Source: Apostichopus japonicus (lineage: Eukaryota > Echinodermata > Holothuroidea > Aspidochirotida > Stichopodidae). From it: 64,000 nucleotides of DNA. The notes under the pieces are model-generated. The model was not told the origin of the DNA, searched no databases, and was given only the letters and a program-made list of their open reading frames with translations. The translations under genes were made by a program, and so were the position numbers. Below are positions 23,001-38,000 of this stretch, piece after piece. Within the stretch, counting starts at the first letter, position 1; each line of letters opens with the position of its first letter. Location: NCBI RefSeq assembly GCF_037975245.1, contig NC_092577.1:26721398-26785397 (forward strand). Direction: 5' to 3'.

Positions 23001-26000
23001 ATTACAAAGAATGACCAAAGTGTACACTATCATGCGATGTTTAGGTTTGGGAAATTACAAAGAATGACCAATGTGTACACACTATCATGCCTTGCGATGT
23101 TTAGGTTTGGGAAATTACGAAGAATGACCAATGTGTACACAGCTATCATCTGATGTTTAGGTTTGGGAAATTACAAAGAATGACCAAAGTGTACACTATC
23201 ATGCGATGTGTAGGTTTGGGAAATTACAAAGAATGACCAAAGTGTACACTATCATGCGATGTTTAGGTTTGGGAAATTACAAAGAATGACCAATGTGTAC
23301 ACTATCATGCGATGTGTAGGTTTGGGAAATTACAAAGAATGACCAATGTGTACACTATCATACGATGTGTAGGCTTGGGAAATTACGAAGAATGACCAAT
23401 GTGTACATTATCATGCGATGTGTAGGCTTGGGAAATTACCAAGAATGACCAATGTGATACACTATCATGCGATGTGTAGGTTTGGGAAATTACAAAGAAT
23501 GACCAATGTGTACACTATCATACGATGTGTAGGTTTGGGAAATTACAAAGAATGACCAATGTGTACAATATCCCAGGATGTGTAAGTTTGGTGAATACAA
23601 CACCAGTCTTGGACCAGTAAAATTCTCCTTCGGGTGGATCGTAATAGTACCATTATATTTTATTATATTTCAGTATCCCATGAAACCAATTTAACATATC
23701 ACCTATTTAGGGTATTAAGTTATTAACCCAACCTGAAAATGGTGGATCATGTTACTACTACTATATTTATTGATGGAGTGATTGAGGGTGACCCCAATTT
23801 ATCATATTACCATTTGGCATATTTAGTTACAACCCAATCTAAATTGAAGTTCACAACTAGTTGTCCAACAAACCACCTCCAAAGCTGTTTTTGGTTCATG
23901 TTTCGATGCACAAACATTAAACTTTGCCTTGAAGATGCAGTTGTGACTTAGGATGTACATTAGTTTCAGGAATTTTGCTAGGCAATCAGTTTCAGCTACT
24001 AGAAGGTCAAAGTCCTGTAGTCATGGTTATGGGCACAACAGGAACACCTGACTATTGCATGGAAACTACAATAGCAACAGATATACCTTGAACACCTGAC
24101 TCATGCAAGGAAACTAAAATAGCAACAGATATACCTTGAATACCTGACTCATGCAAGGAAACTACAATAGCAACAGATATACCTTGAACATGTGACTCAT
24201 ACAAGGAAACTAAAGTAGCAACAGATATACCTTGAATACCTGACTCATGCAAGGAAACTACAATAGCAACAGATATACCTTGAACACCTGACTCATGCAA
24301 GGAAACTACAATAGCAACAGATATACCTTGAACATGTGACTCATACAAGGAAACTACAATAGCAACAGATATACCTTGAATACCTGACTCATGCAAGGAA
24401 ACTACAATAGCAACAGATATACCTTGAATACCTGACTCATACAAGGAAACTACAATAGCAACAGATATACCTTGAACATGTGACTCATACAAGGAAACTA
24501 CAATAGCTACTGATATACCTTGAACACCTGACTCAGGCAAGGAAACTACAATATCAACAGATATACCTTGAACACCTGACTCATACAAGGAAACTACAAT
24601 AGCAACAGATATACCTTGAACACCTGACTCATGCAAGGAAACTACAATAGCAACAGATATACCTTGAACACCTGACTCATGCAAGGAAACTACAATATCA
24701 ACAGATATACCTTGAACACCTGACTCATGCAAGGAAACTACAATAGCAACAGATATACCTTGAACACCTGACTCATACAAGGAAACTACAATAGCAACAT
24801 ATTTACCTTGAACACCTGACTCATGCAAGGAAACTACAATAGCAACAGATATACCTTGAACACCTGAAACATGCAAGGAAACTAAAAAAGCAACACATAA
24901 ACCTGGAACACCTGACTCATGCAAGGAAACTACAATAGCAATAGATCTACCTGGAACACCTGACTCATACAAGGAAACTAAAGTAGCAACAGATATACCT
25001 TGAACACCTGACTCATACAAGGAAACTACAATAGCAACATATTTACCTTGAACACCTGACTCATGCAAGGAAACTACAATAGCAACAGATATACCTTGAA
25101 CACCTGAAACATGCAAGGAAACTAAAAAAGCAACACATAAACCTGGAACACCTGACTCATGCAAGGAAACTACAATAGCAACAGATATACCTTGAACACC
25201 TGACTCATGCAAGGAAACTAAAATAGCAACAGATATACCTTGAATACCTGACTCATGCAAGGAAACTACAATAGCAATAGATCTACCTGGAACACCTGAC
25301 TCATTTATGGAAACTACAATAGCAACAGATATACCTTGAACACCTGACTCATGCAAGGAAACTAAAATAGCAACAGATATACCTTGAACACCTGACTCAT
25401 GCAAGGAAACTAAAATAGCAACAGATATACCTTGAATACCTGACTCATGCAAGGAAACTACAATAGCAATAGATCTACCTGGAACACCTGACTCATTTAT
25501 GGAAACTACAATAGCAACAGATATACCTTGAACACCTGACTCATGCAAGGAAACTAAAATAGCAACAGATATACCTTGAATACCTGACTCATGCAAGGAA
25601 ACTACAATAGCAATAGATCTACCTGGAACACCTGACTCATTTATGGAAACTACAATAGCAATAGATCTACCTGGAACACCTGACTCATGCAAGGAAACTA
25701 CAATAGCAATAGATCTACCTGGAACACCTGACTCATTTATGGAAACTACAATAGCAACAGATATACCTGACTCATGCAAGGAAACTACAATAGCAACAGA
25801 TATACCTTGAACACCTGACTCATACAAGGAAACTACAATAGCAACAGATATACCTTGAACACCTGACTCATACAAGGAAACTACAATAGCAACAGATATA
25901 CCTTGAACACCTGACTCATTATGGAAACTACAATAGCAACAGATATACCTTGAACACCTGAATTGGCATACCCGAGTTATCCCTGACAAAATTCATAACA

Positions 26001-29000
26001 TTATATATTATATATTAAATTATAAAAGAATACCTACTTACTAAAAACCAGAAATATAATATAAGGACAAGTATGCCGAGTTTTGAATTATAGGATGCCC
26101 TTTAATCACCATTACAGAGGTTGTATACTGTAGTCAAGACTTGGTACATGTAATATATTCAATGTAATGTGTTCAAGAAATACTGTAGTCATCTTACATC
26201 TAATGCAGTGTTAGCCCTTTTATATGACAAGTATATTACACAGGTACCTGAAGGCTAACCAATAGCATAAATTACTTTACAGCTTCTGTAGTATTATGTA
26301 CGTATTCTTAGGAGCAGTGAGTTAACATTCAAAGACTCATTCTCACTGCAACACTATGGACTACAAAGCTATTTATATTTACTAAAGGGTCTTTAACAAG
26401 ACCATATAATGCCGAACATAAATACCTGTGTAAGTGTCTTGAGTGTTACTCTGCAATAATGGATGAATTCAGCTATAGCTTGCACATGGAATCCCAGGGC
26501 CATGAGGACTGACAGGTCATCAATAATTACTGAGATGGGAGAAGATGGACTATCTCTGACATGAGAGGAAACTAAAGATGAAACAGTGTCATAGAGATGA
26601 CGGAGAGATCTACACCTGAGAAGAGGAAGATTCAGAGTAGTAACATTGCAGTCACAAAACTACAGAAATTATACATGAGTTCTGCAATATCAAACAACAG
26701 TTCTACAACCTGGGCTGCAACCTCCATTTTATAAAGATTTTTCAAACAGCAAGGTAATCCCCAATGGACATGACATCTTACTTCTCTGCCCCACCCTCAA
26801 ACACAATGGTAGTTGCATCCCTGCTTTAATTACCGTGCAAAAGACACATAAGAATTACAGAAGTAGACACTCTTACAAAATGTGTACACCACATAGATAT
26901 TTGTATGGGTTGACAATGTTAGGGAATTTGCAAAACCATATTCCACTAATATATATATATATATATTTATATATATGTAAAAATATGATACTGGAGAGAT
27001 TTTATAGTCCCTTTTTTCATTTTGCTGAAATTTCCATCCATCATACTCCTTTGCTTGTATTTCCCTTTTCAATGGTTGTGTCAATATACCATCAGATATC
27101 AGGTGCGTATCCAGGGGGGGGGGGGGGCGTTGGGGGCGCGCCCCCCGGGTAAGGAAAAGAGGAGAGAAAAAAAGAAGAAAAAAGGGAAAAGGAGGGGGGG
27201 AAAAAGAAAAGGAGGAGAGGAAGGAAGGGAAAAGAAAAAGAAAAAAAAAAGAGAAAAAGGAGAAAAGGGGGGAGTAGAAGATAGCCAAGACCTCGGGAAG
27301 AGAAAAAGGAACAGTCATAGTTAAAGCGCTGATCCCTATTATATACACAGGGTAGCCAGTGACAGATCAAGGATTACGGAGGGGGTGTGCGCCTCACCCT
27401 ACCCCTTACACCGACAACTCCATTTTTGACGTTTCCATTATTCCTCTCTCACTAATGTATCTATATAAATACTATATATGGTCTATCATAACGCATGTGT
27501 GTGTGTGTATGGACGCCTTAAACAATTGTGCAATTGTGCTATATGGAACCAACTGTGGCTGGTCTTGAACTCGACCGAGTCGTTGGGGAACATGACGCAT
27601 TTCGGGAAGGGGCGGCCGCCCCCCCCCCCCGAGCAAATTTTCTTTATGACATCGCTAGTAATTTCAAAATACACAATGCTTAGATGCAACTTACAAGGCC
27701 TGGGAAGTGTCATTTCCAGCGATCTGGGAGGCATTTTCTGCCAAAAATTTTATTGTACGCTTCGCGCCAACTCATGGTGGCGCTTCACTTAGATAGTTTG
27801 CCTACAGGCTTCGCCCCTCCCTTGGCAATTACTCGCTACACGCCCTTTTGAATTTGTAAAGCAAAGAGCAGATATAACATGATATCAGTGAGCATTGAAA
27901 TGCATGTTCCAGGAAGAACAGCCTCAAAAACTGTCTATGTGTGTAGTCAAAGGCGTAGGAGCCCAATTGGATTTGGGGGCTGTAATGACTTGCCCGAAAA
28001 AAAAGCCAAAATTTTTCCCGCGCAAAGCGCGCATTCAACATATCGATGCCAATATCATATAAGCATGCATCAGTTATTACATTGCATGGCATCGTGTACC
28101 GCACGGTCCGTGAAAGTTGCACAGTATACCTCCGGATGCTAATGTAAACAACGAAATGTCTTATGTAGATGGACAAAAAGCATACAGATCCATTTATGTC
28201 AAAACTCTCTTTTACAGTAGTAATATCGGCCAAGCTTAGAACTTTATTTTAATTACCAAGGAGATCATTTTTAAGCTGTACATTGCTATTTATTTTTCTT
28301 TCAGTAGGTGCCCGAGAAAAATGGGGAAAAGTTGGTTGCGGGGGGGGGGCTGCAGCCCCCGCCTCCTACGGGACCTACGCCTATGTGTGTAGTGTTCGGT
28401 TTCGAAATACCTGATACCTGATACCTTTTTCATTTCCTTCAACAAAGTTTTATAATAGCCATTATAACAGGTTTTAATATTTGTACACCAATAAATAAAC
28501 TGTGTCTGAATTTTCAAAAACTTCCTGACCAACATTCTTCATCATACTTTCCTCTACTCGTGCAATTTTGACCTGTCTGTTAGGGGTTCAAGGAGGTTTT
28601 TCTTTATTGGTTGTCCATAGATTGAATTTTGTGCAACATTATGGGTATGTTCTGAAGTGATTTTATTCACGAGAAATGTGAATTTTCAAATTCTCAACAA
28701 ATAATGGGCTTAAAACCTTGAAAAGTGGGGCTTTCGGATATTGTGGGCCGTGACGTAGAATCACCTACAAAAGCAATGATCAATAGGACATGCAATCAGG
28801 TCGAACATGATGTGTGACTGGTGACAATCTTCAAAAGGTTATGGATGGAAAAAAAACTTTTGGGAAATACTGCGGTTCTCAGGCAAAAGTGTACATCTGG
28901 TTGGTCATTTTCAAGCCCGAGAAGTGCCATTTCCGGTGATCTGGGGGGTATCAAAACCCAGAAATTTTCTTGTACGCTCCGCGCCAACCGATGGTGGCGC

Positions 29001-32000
29001 TCCGCTTAGATAGTAATTCGCGCCCCCCGGGTTAGAAAATCCTGGATACGCGCCTGGATATCATTGATAGTTATTCAACCATACATTGGATGGATGCGAA
29101 AATATGAGGGTTTTACTGCAAATATTGGGCTAATTTTGGACACCAAAATGTGACATTATGAGAATGGCTGTAATTGAGATGCACTTTTCTTAGTTTTTCA
29201 TATGTTATTATGCCTTGACTTTGCGTTTTCTATTCAAGTGAAAGCAGAGCTTCAATTACACTTGCAAATCTCAGTCACCCATGCTCATCAACTGCTGGAA
29301 AATAAAGATCTTCATCTTTGTTAACGTACATATTTTTGGTGTCCTCCTGCATAACGTACGTTAACTGGTGGCAACTTTTCATGATTATTACCTAATTACA
29401 CGCTGCACAGTAGTGTGCTAGGGATTGCAAGTCCCAGAAACTCACTACTCATGCTGAGAATAGGTCTAATGGCATCTCAGAGGACAATTCATTCAAAAAT
29501 ACATGTGAAAAAACTTGTTATTGGTTGTTAAACTGTACAAATTGTTCGGTGTCCTCAACATAACGTACATTAAATGGTCATTATTTCACTGACAACTGAT
29601 AGTTTTGAATATCAAAACATTTGTAACTGATCAACACCCCACATACACTGATAGTAAACATTTCTTTTACTGCTAGCAGTTCAAATCCTCTGTATCAGTC
29701 ACAATATGTGTGTGGTGTCCTCATTTCTAGCCTGCATAACGTACGTTAACTGTGAAAATCTATTTTAGGCTCATGGCAGGAATTCTCACAGAATATTCAA
29801 CTCACTTAATATTTCACCATGTTTGAAATAGAATTAAACTATTTCCATTATCCAATGAGTCTTAAACATGGTTTTAGGACATCAAAACATACTCTGTTAA
29901 CATATGTTATGGTGTCTCATATTTTGGTGTCTTCATAACGTACGTTAACAATATGCACTTTGAATGTAAATTATTGAGAAGACTGAGAACTTCCATGTTA
30001 GGAAACACTTCATTTCCAAGTCGTTCTAAGGTACTCTATCTAACTAGTTGATGAAATTTGTCATTGAGCCAGTGGCTTAGTTCTATAACTCCAAATTCCT
30101 GTTGTAATGTTAACATATGTTATGGTGTCCTAAATGATCAGCCTCATTAACTTTCAATGCAATGTGATAAGTACTTAAAATTTTGTTTTTATGTCATATA
30201 TGATATCATTTGACATTGCTCATATATATTCCCCTTAACTTTAATGGAGAAGGGGCTATGTTTATAGACAACTGTAGGACACCGAGTAACGTACGTTAAC
30301 ATCATCACTAGTTTTTTTTATTTGCCTCAAATCCACCTTTCTTGATACTGTATTATCTTTTAACATTACTAATTGTGTTCCACATTCACCGGAGAACCAG
30401 AATCAGTACTCGAATAGATACCTTTGTGTAATTCATTTTTGAACATGCATGTCACACTTTAGTAACCGAGTATCATATTATGACATGTGTATATGTGTAT
30501 AAGTGTATATGTGTATATGTATATATGTACATACGGTGACCTTTTTAGTTAATACTCAGGGATATTGGTCACTTCTCCTGCTTATTATCACCCCTGGTGA
30601 CCTGTTTAGTTAATACTCAGGGATATTGGTCACTTCTCCTGCTTATTATCACCCCTGGTGACCTGTTTAGTTAATACTCAGGGATATTGGTCACTTCTCC
30701 TGCTTATTATCACCCCTGGTGACCTGTTTAGTTAATACTCAGGGATATTGGTCACTTCTCCTGCTTATTTTAGATGATTCCTTTATGGTTTCCTTCAATA
30801 CATCCTTGCAATTGTAAAGTGTATTGTTAGACATACAAGCACTGCATACATACACAACAAGGAGCACGCACATTGCCACTAACACACAATCAATGACTCA
30901 ATACTAGGTTAGCAGGTTGCATATTAACAATCCAGGCAAAATATCACCCTTGGTGACATTTATGGTTTCTACATCTGTGTCTTATGTTTGAACAAACTGT
31001 AATAAATGTATAAACGAAGGTAACTTGTGATTCTTTCATAGTGTAAGATGCTATACTTGTTGTATAATCTAGCAAACTCAATATGGAAAGCAGATACACT
31101 AAGCCTTACTGAACACAATTGGTGAAGAGAGAGGGTCTCCCTGTCTCTGATTCCTCCATATTCCCATCATGATAAAGCTGAAGCGAGAATGACAATCCAT
31201 CTAAATGACTAAGTTGACCTTTACCCTTGGCGGTAGCGATGTGTGTACCCTGAAAGAAACAACAGGATGGCTGGCTTAATAGTACAGAGATAGACACAGG
31301 CATTTGTGTGGAAGTTTAAGTATTTAGGAACTAACCTCATGTTGCTATAACATCTGAAGTATTAGTATCTTTATAAGACAAAAGATAAGTTATGTGGACA
31401 ATGTACAACTGACATACAGAGAGTAAACATCTCAAGTACTCCTGTATGTGACAAAAGTCTTTTAGGTTCCATTTAGTAAGTAGAATCCTACATAAAAACT
31501 AGATGCTTGTTCTGCTTCATCAATCATGAAAAGAATCTGCTATGATGTACACAAAATCATTCTGTACTTGTTAGCAAAATGTTTAAGGACAAGTGTTTCC
31601 AAGCATGGATAGAAAGTTAACAGAGGTAATAATGACTACTGCCCTCGCTCTTTCCAAATGGCTTGAGTGGCTTTCCACTGCATTAGAGTGGACATCTGAT
31701 AACTGCTACTCAATGTTATGTCCACAATGACCCAAGGAATATGGGCAAATGACCGTGAGGATTGTACAATTACTGTACAGTTAAGATTCAGACCGAGCTA
31801 TAAGTCATTCCAAGAATCATTGTCAATCTATCAAACTATTTCTTATTCATTAATCGACATTCTACCAGTTTCGGTAGATGGATTGCTTCTGTTAATGTTA
31901 TTCTAGGAGACAGGCAAAGATAACCTACTGTACATATATCAACAGTACAATATCATTTCCCGCTCACTAACTTTAATATTACTTCTATGAAACGAAGACA

Positions 32001-35000
32001 TCTGGAAACTTTAATCCATGGATACACAAAACAGATTTATTTTCATAATCCCAAAACTCACAAATTTCTGAGCGACACTGTTGTAGTGACCAAAGGACTG
32101 AGCCAACGATACAAAGATCACCTTGTGTTGACCTAGAGAGGGTGAAAGAAGGAAAGAAATGGAATTTATTAGTGTACGTACAGTAACTAAGGAAAGAAAT
32201 GGAATTTATTAGTGTACGTAACTAAGGAAAGAAATGTAATTTATTAGTGTACAACTAAGGAAAGAAATGGAATTTATTAGTGTACGTAACTAAGGAAAGA
32301 AATGTAATTTATTAGTGTACAACTAAGGAAAGAAATGGAATTTATTAGTGTACGTAACTAAGGAAAGAAATGGAATTTATTAGTGTACGTAACTAAGGAC
32401 AGAAATGGAATTTATTAGTGTACGTAACTAAGGAAAGAAATGGAATTTATTAGTGTACGTAACTAAGGAAAGAAATGGAATTTATTAGTGTACATAACTA
32501 AGGAAAGAAATGGAATTTATTAGTGTACGTAACTAAGGAAAGAAATGGAATTTAGTAGTGTACGTAACTAAGGAAAGAAATGGAATTTATGAGTGTACAA
32601 CTCTACTACCTCCTGCTAAACAGTACATGAATACAACATGCATTGTTGATTTGTTCTTTTGGTGTCCAAAAGATTCTTAATATGCAGTTGTCATATATCA
32701 AGAAATTTGGGAAGGTTGGAAAAAATATTAGCAGGTCTACAACATTCATAGCAAAAAAAAATCTTAGTATAATTCTTATACGACTAGCCTACTTAATGGA
32801 ATTGGTTCTGACATTGTCATAGCCATTTAAATGTTTGGCTGCTGGAAGGCACCAAGTGGGAGTAGCATGGAGCATAAGACTGGGGAGTTGAGAGAACAAT
32901 GGAATCTTTGTAACTTATATCATTATACTGTAGGTAACATTCACAGAAGTCAAGTGTATGAAGTTGATAGATTGATAACAGATTATCAAAAATTTCTGTC
33001 AAAGTAATTTAGTACTATCATACTAAATTTAGAATATTACAAGGGAGTACATATGAACGTTTATTTAGACAAATAGACACCGATCAAAGATGGACAGTAC
33101 ATCAATGTTCAATCTATTTTTTTACAAGGTGCGTATCCAGGGGGGGGGCGTTGGGGGCGCGCGCCCCCCGGGTAAGAAAAAGAGGAGAGAAAAAAAAGAG
33201 AAGAAAAAAGGAAAAAAGAGGGGAAAAAGAGGAGGAGGAGAGGAAGGAAGGGAAAAGAAAAAGAAGAAAGAGAGAAGAAGGAGAAAAGGAGGGAGTAAAA
33301 GAAAAACGCGAAGACACCGGGAAGAGAAAGAGGAACAGTGACATCATTACAGCGCTGAAGGGTAGCCAGTGACGGATCAATGATTTCGTAAAAGTGTGCC
33401 TCACCCTACCCCTTACACCAACAACTCCATTTTTTTGACGTTTCCATTTTCCTCTCTCACTAATGATCTATATATATACTATATATGGTCTATCATAACG
33501 CGTGTGTAGAATTGTGCTATGAAACCAACTGTGGCTGGTCTCGAACTCGACCGTGTCGTCGGGGAACATGACGCATTTTGGGATGGGGGCGACCGCCCCC
33601 CCCATTCAGCATTTTTTTAAATGATATCGCTAAGTAATTTCAAAATAGAAAGTGCTTACAGTAGATGCAACTTACAAGGCCTGGGAAGTGTCATTTCCAG
33701 CGATCTGGGAGACATTTTCGGCCAAAATTTGCTTGCACGCTTCGCGCTAACAAATGGTCCTTGGTAGTGCCATTTCCAGCGATCTGGGAGGCATTTTCGG
33801 CCAAAATTTTCTTGTACGCTTCGCGTCAACCTATGGTGGCGCTACGCTTAGATAATTTGCCTACAGGCTTCGCCCCTCCCTTGGCAAATTCCTCGCTACG
33901 CGCCTGTTTGAATTTGTAACGCAAACAGCATATATCACATCATATCAGTGAGCATGAAAATGGCGTTCCAGGATGAAAATCCTCAAAACTGTCAGACTTG
34001 CCTGAAAAAATAACCAACACTTTTCGCGCGCAAAGCGCGCGTTCACGTGTCAGTGTCAATATCATATAAGCAAGCATCGGTTATTACATCGCATGCCATC
34101 ATGTACCGTACGGTCCGTTAAAATTGCGCAGTATACCGCGGGATGCTAATGTAAAGAACGACATGTCTTATGTAGATGTATAAAAAACATGGAGGTCCAA
34201 TTATGTCAAAAGTTTCTTTTACATTAGTAATGGCGAATTAGGGGCTGCACCCCGCCGCGCAGTGGCGGAGCGTCCATACGGTCAGGGGGTGGATGCGCCC
34301 CCTGACTGACTCAAATGGACTGCTGGCGCCTTTTTCAGCTCTTTACCACTTTTTACTTATTCTAGATTATTGACTTTTTTATTGCGCTCTCATCTACTTA
34401 TTGACATTTGTCACATTTTGTTGGTGTAATTTGGCGATGACACCCTATTCTTCGTTTATCTGCAAATTAGCCAGGCCCTGAAAGGGTCATTTCCGGCGAT
34501 CTAGGGAGTATCTTTACTCAAAATTTGTCTGTGCGCTACGCGCCAACCAGTGTTGGCGCTCCGCTTAGATAGTGTCGAAAGCGCCCCTACAGACCATTCT
34601 CGCCCCTCCTGACCAATACCCCTAGCTCCGCCACTGCCGCCGCGCCTCCTACGCGTATGTGTGTAGTGTTCGGTTTCGGAAATATCTGCTATTTTTTCAT
34701 TTCCTTCAACCAAGTTTTATAATAGCCGTTATAAGAGGTTTAATATTTGTACACCAATAAATTAACTGTGTCTGAATTTTCGAAAATTTCTGACCAACAT
34801 TCTGCATCACACTTCCCTCTACTCGTGCAATTTTGACCGGTCTGTTAGAGGTTGAAGGTAGTTCTTCTATATTGGTTGTCCATAGATGAAATTTTGTACA
34901 ACATTATGGGTATGTTTTGCAGTGAGTTTATTCACGAGAAATGGGAATTTTCAAATTCTGAACAAATTTGGGGCTTAAAACCTTGAAAAGTGGGGCTGAC

Positions 35001-38000
35001 GGGTATTGTGGGCCGCGACGTAGAATCACCTACAAAAGCAAAGACCCACAGGACATGCGATCAGGTCAAACATGACGTGTGCCGGGTTGACAATCTTCAA
35101 AAAGGTTATGGATGGAAAAAAAAAACTATTAGGATATACTTGGTTCTCAGGCCAAAAGTGTACATCTGGTTGGTCATTTCAAGCCCGAGAAGTGCCGTTT
35201 CCGGTGATCTGGGGGGGTATCAAAACCAGAATTTTTTCTGTACGCTGCGCGCCAACCGATGGTGGCGCTCCGCTTAGATAGTAATTCGCGCCCCCCGGGT
35301 TAGAAAATCCTGGATACGTGCCTGTTTACAATTCACATAATTTATGAAATCTTCAAATGCACAATACCAATTATAGCCTGATGTCTACTCTTGCTGTCAC
35401 TGCACTATCAGTTAGTTCATTTTAGAGATTTAGAACTTTTATACTCAGTTGCAATTTTGCAGTCACTCACTTTGAGGAGTATTAAGTTATTAACAAGTGC
35501 AGTAACTCCTCAATGGCAAAGAAAACAACTTACTTCTCACAAAAGTTGATAAGAAATGGTGAATAACAAAGGAGCCATCAGCTTGATGATCAGTGACTAA
35601 AATAAACTGACCCTGAAATGAAACCAAACAAAATGCATTATTACTTATAAAAGCAATTGACATTTCATAACTGTGGTTACCGAATTTTGTTTTGTCCCAG
35701 GAGGCTTCATAATTCATTTATTCTAAAAGTATGTCATTAACATGGGTCACCCAACTTTTGCAATGAATGAATTCAATTTAATTACAGTATCAAAAAAAAC
35801 ATGCCCCCCCGAAAAATATTGAACATTGAACATTGATGTTGTAACTCAATATTTAGACCTTTCAAGGTGACCCCTGTATGAGCATCACACCATGAAAGCA
35901 AGCTAACCTGTGTCTACCAGTAGGATCAGTACATTAGAGAAACTGCTGCTCTCCAAAAACTTTCCTCTTTTGCAAATTATGGAAGCTTGTCAGCAATTTC
36001 CATCCCATTCCATTGGGATGAAAACATTTCCAATACTGTGAGGCTTGGCTCTGCCTCATACCTTTACAATAATTAATTAAAGCATGTGAGATGGTTAAAC
36101 TTGTCCAATATCCAGCAGAAAATGACAATTTTCATCCACTGTGACAGACAGAAAACATTCATATACATCGAGTTCCTGACATCCGTTAACACTTGCTTCA
36201 GGAGACATACACCACCTGTAATACATTGTTATGAAAATTTTGGAAAATGCCCCTTTAAGAAAAGCTTTGCATCCACCCATTCCCCAGCCCCTCCACTTCC
36301 CCCTTCATCCTATGTTTGGATTATGTTAATTTACAAAATTCGAAAATCTGGCTGGCATTCCGGTCTAATATTTGTGCTGAATTGGGCAAAACCAGGTATA
36401 TGCTCCAATTAGAATTTGTTGAATCTGATGCATCCCTACATAAATTGCTACTTACAGTACTGTACTTTAGGCCCAGCATAAAAATAAACCCTGTTTCTTG
36501 TCTGAACTTTTCAACAAAGGAAGAGTATCACTTTGTCTGCTCAGAATAAAGGTGACAGCCAGGAATATCATGGTGTTTTGAGTCTTGCAAACTTTGCCTA
36601 GCTGAATACAATCCAAAGCTAGGCTTTATGGGATAGTTCCTGAGGTATTTCAATCAAAAAATGCTAAAGAGTTCAAACCACCCATAAAATGACATTTCTA
36701 TATCAATCAAACCAAGTGTTCTCCTTCTGGGAAAGTGCCAAAAAGCAGCATGAGAAGTTCATTTTTTTTTAAATGTTATCAATCATGATGACATGATCTG
36801 TTTTTTTGTTGCCTGTATGTTGAATACATGCGGTGCTAGAAAACCAAACAAGGAGGTCAAAATTCCTGATGTTGACTATAGTCTAAGACCCCCTTCCATC
36901 TCCTATGATTCTAATCATGTTATTTACATTCTCTATTGTGTACTTTGCAAAGAGGGCAATTATGTAGGTGAAACATGCTCCCGGTTTGGCTAACGTTTTA
37001 ATAATCACAAAAAATGCTTTCATGATAATTTTGCAGGATTCTCAGTTTCCGAACATTTCAATCTTCACAGTCATTCTCTCAAATACCTTAAATGTATTTT
37101 AATTGCCTCAAACATCAAATCCACCACTGAAGGTAAACATAAAGAAATTGATTGGATCTTTGTATTAAGTTTCACATCACCGGCCTCAACAAAGACCTTG
37201 GACTCCTTAACATGCAACTATCAGTTCTACAAACATACAGTATGTAATCTGTTCTTTGCTCCTACCTCCGCTTCCTGTATATGTCATGGTTTATTTGTTT
37301 CTAATTCCCTCAATGCGACTAACACTTATCTAGCTTACTAGTCATACTTTCATGTTACATTTTGTACTTTTTGATTCGACAGCCAAGTATTGCTGATGAA
37401 GGTCCCAGAGGGACCGAAAATTCCATATATTTTCTAAAACATTTCTCCTTATTAGTCATTAGTAATTAGTCTCCTTATTATGAGTCATGAATATCTTATT
37501 TCTCTGGTTTACTCTAATATTTTTTTTGGAGTAAACGTGGATTTTCTTATATATTGATCTCCAGAGTAAGGCAAATGTGTCACCAAAACAGAACTAGTAT
37601 TGTTCGATACAGGTGACAAACGCCTACAGTGGAATTACGACCTTCCTTATAGGTCATTACGATTTAAATACATATATATATTGTAGTGCATTGGAAAATC
37701 CAGAACAGTGAAAATACTTTCAGCCTCCACAGGGGTTCGTACCCTGGCCTCCTGTTTTATATGCGGACAACCTAACTACTAGGCTATGGAAGCTGATTGT
37801 ATGTCCAGAGGTTCGAAACCTATAAGGAAGGTCGTAATTCCACTGTAGGCATTTATATATAACAGTAGGCGAATTTGGGGAACACGCAAGATTGCCGTAT
37901 TCTACTGTACTTTGTGCCTGGGTATAAATGAACATAGCCTAAAAAGTAACCACAATAGAATTTCTCAATGTGTGATTCTCTGAGTAACAACTACTAGTGT

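Noticed and set aside
22889-23588. Regularly spaced repeats resembling a CRISPR array
   Set aside because: The units are contiguous 53-bp minisatellite units without unique spacers, and the genome is eukaryotic.
34990-35281. Frames with SPTKAKTHR and GAPLR, also at 8514, 45165, 56673 and 60805
   Set aside because: They are translations of the conserved right part of the L1 transposon; frames differ between copies and no domain is seen.
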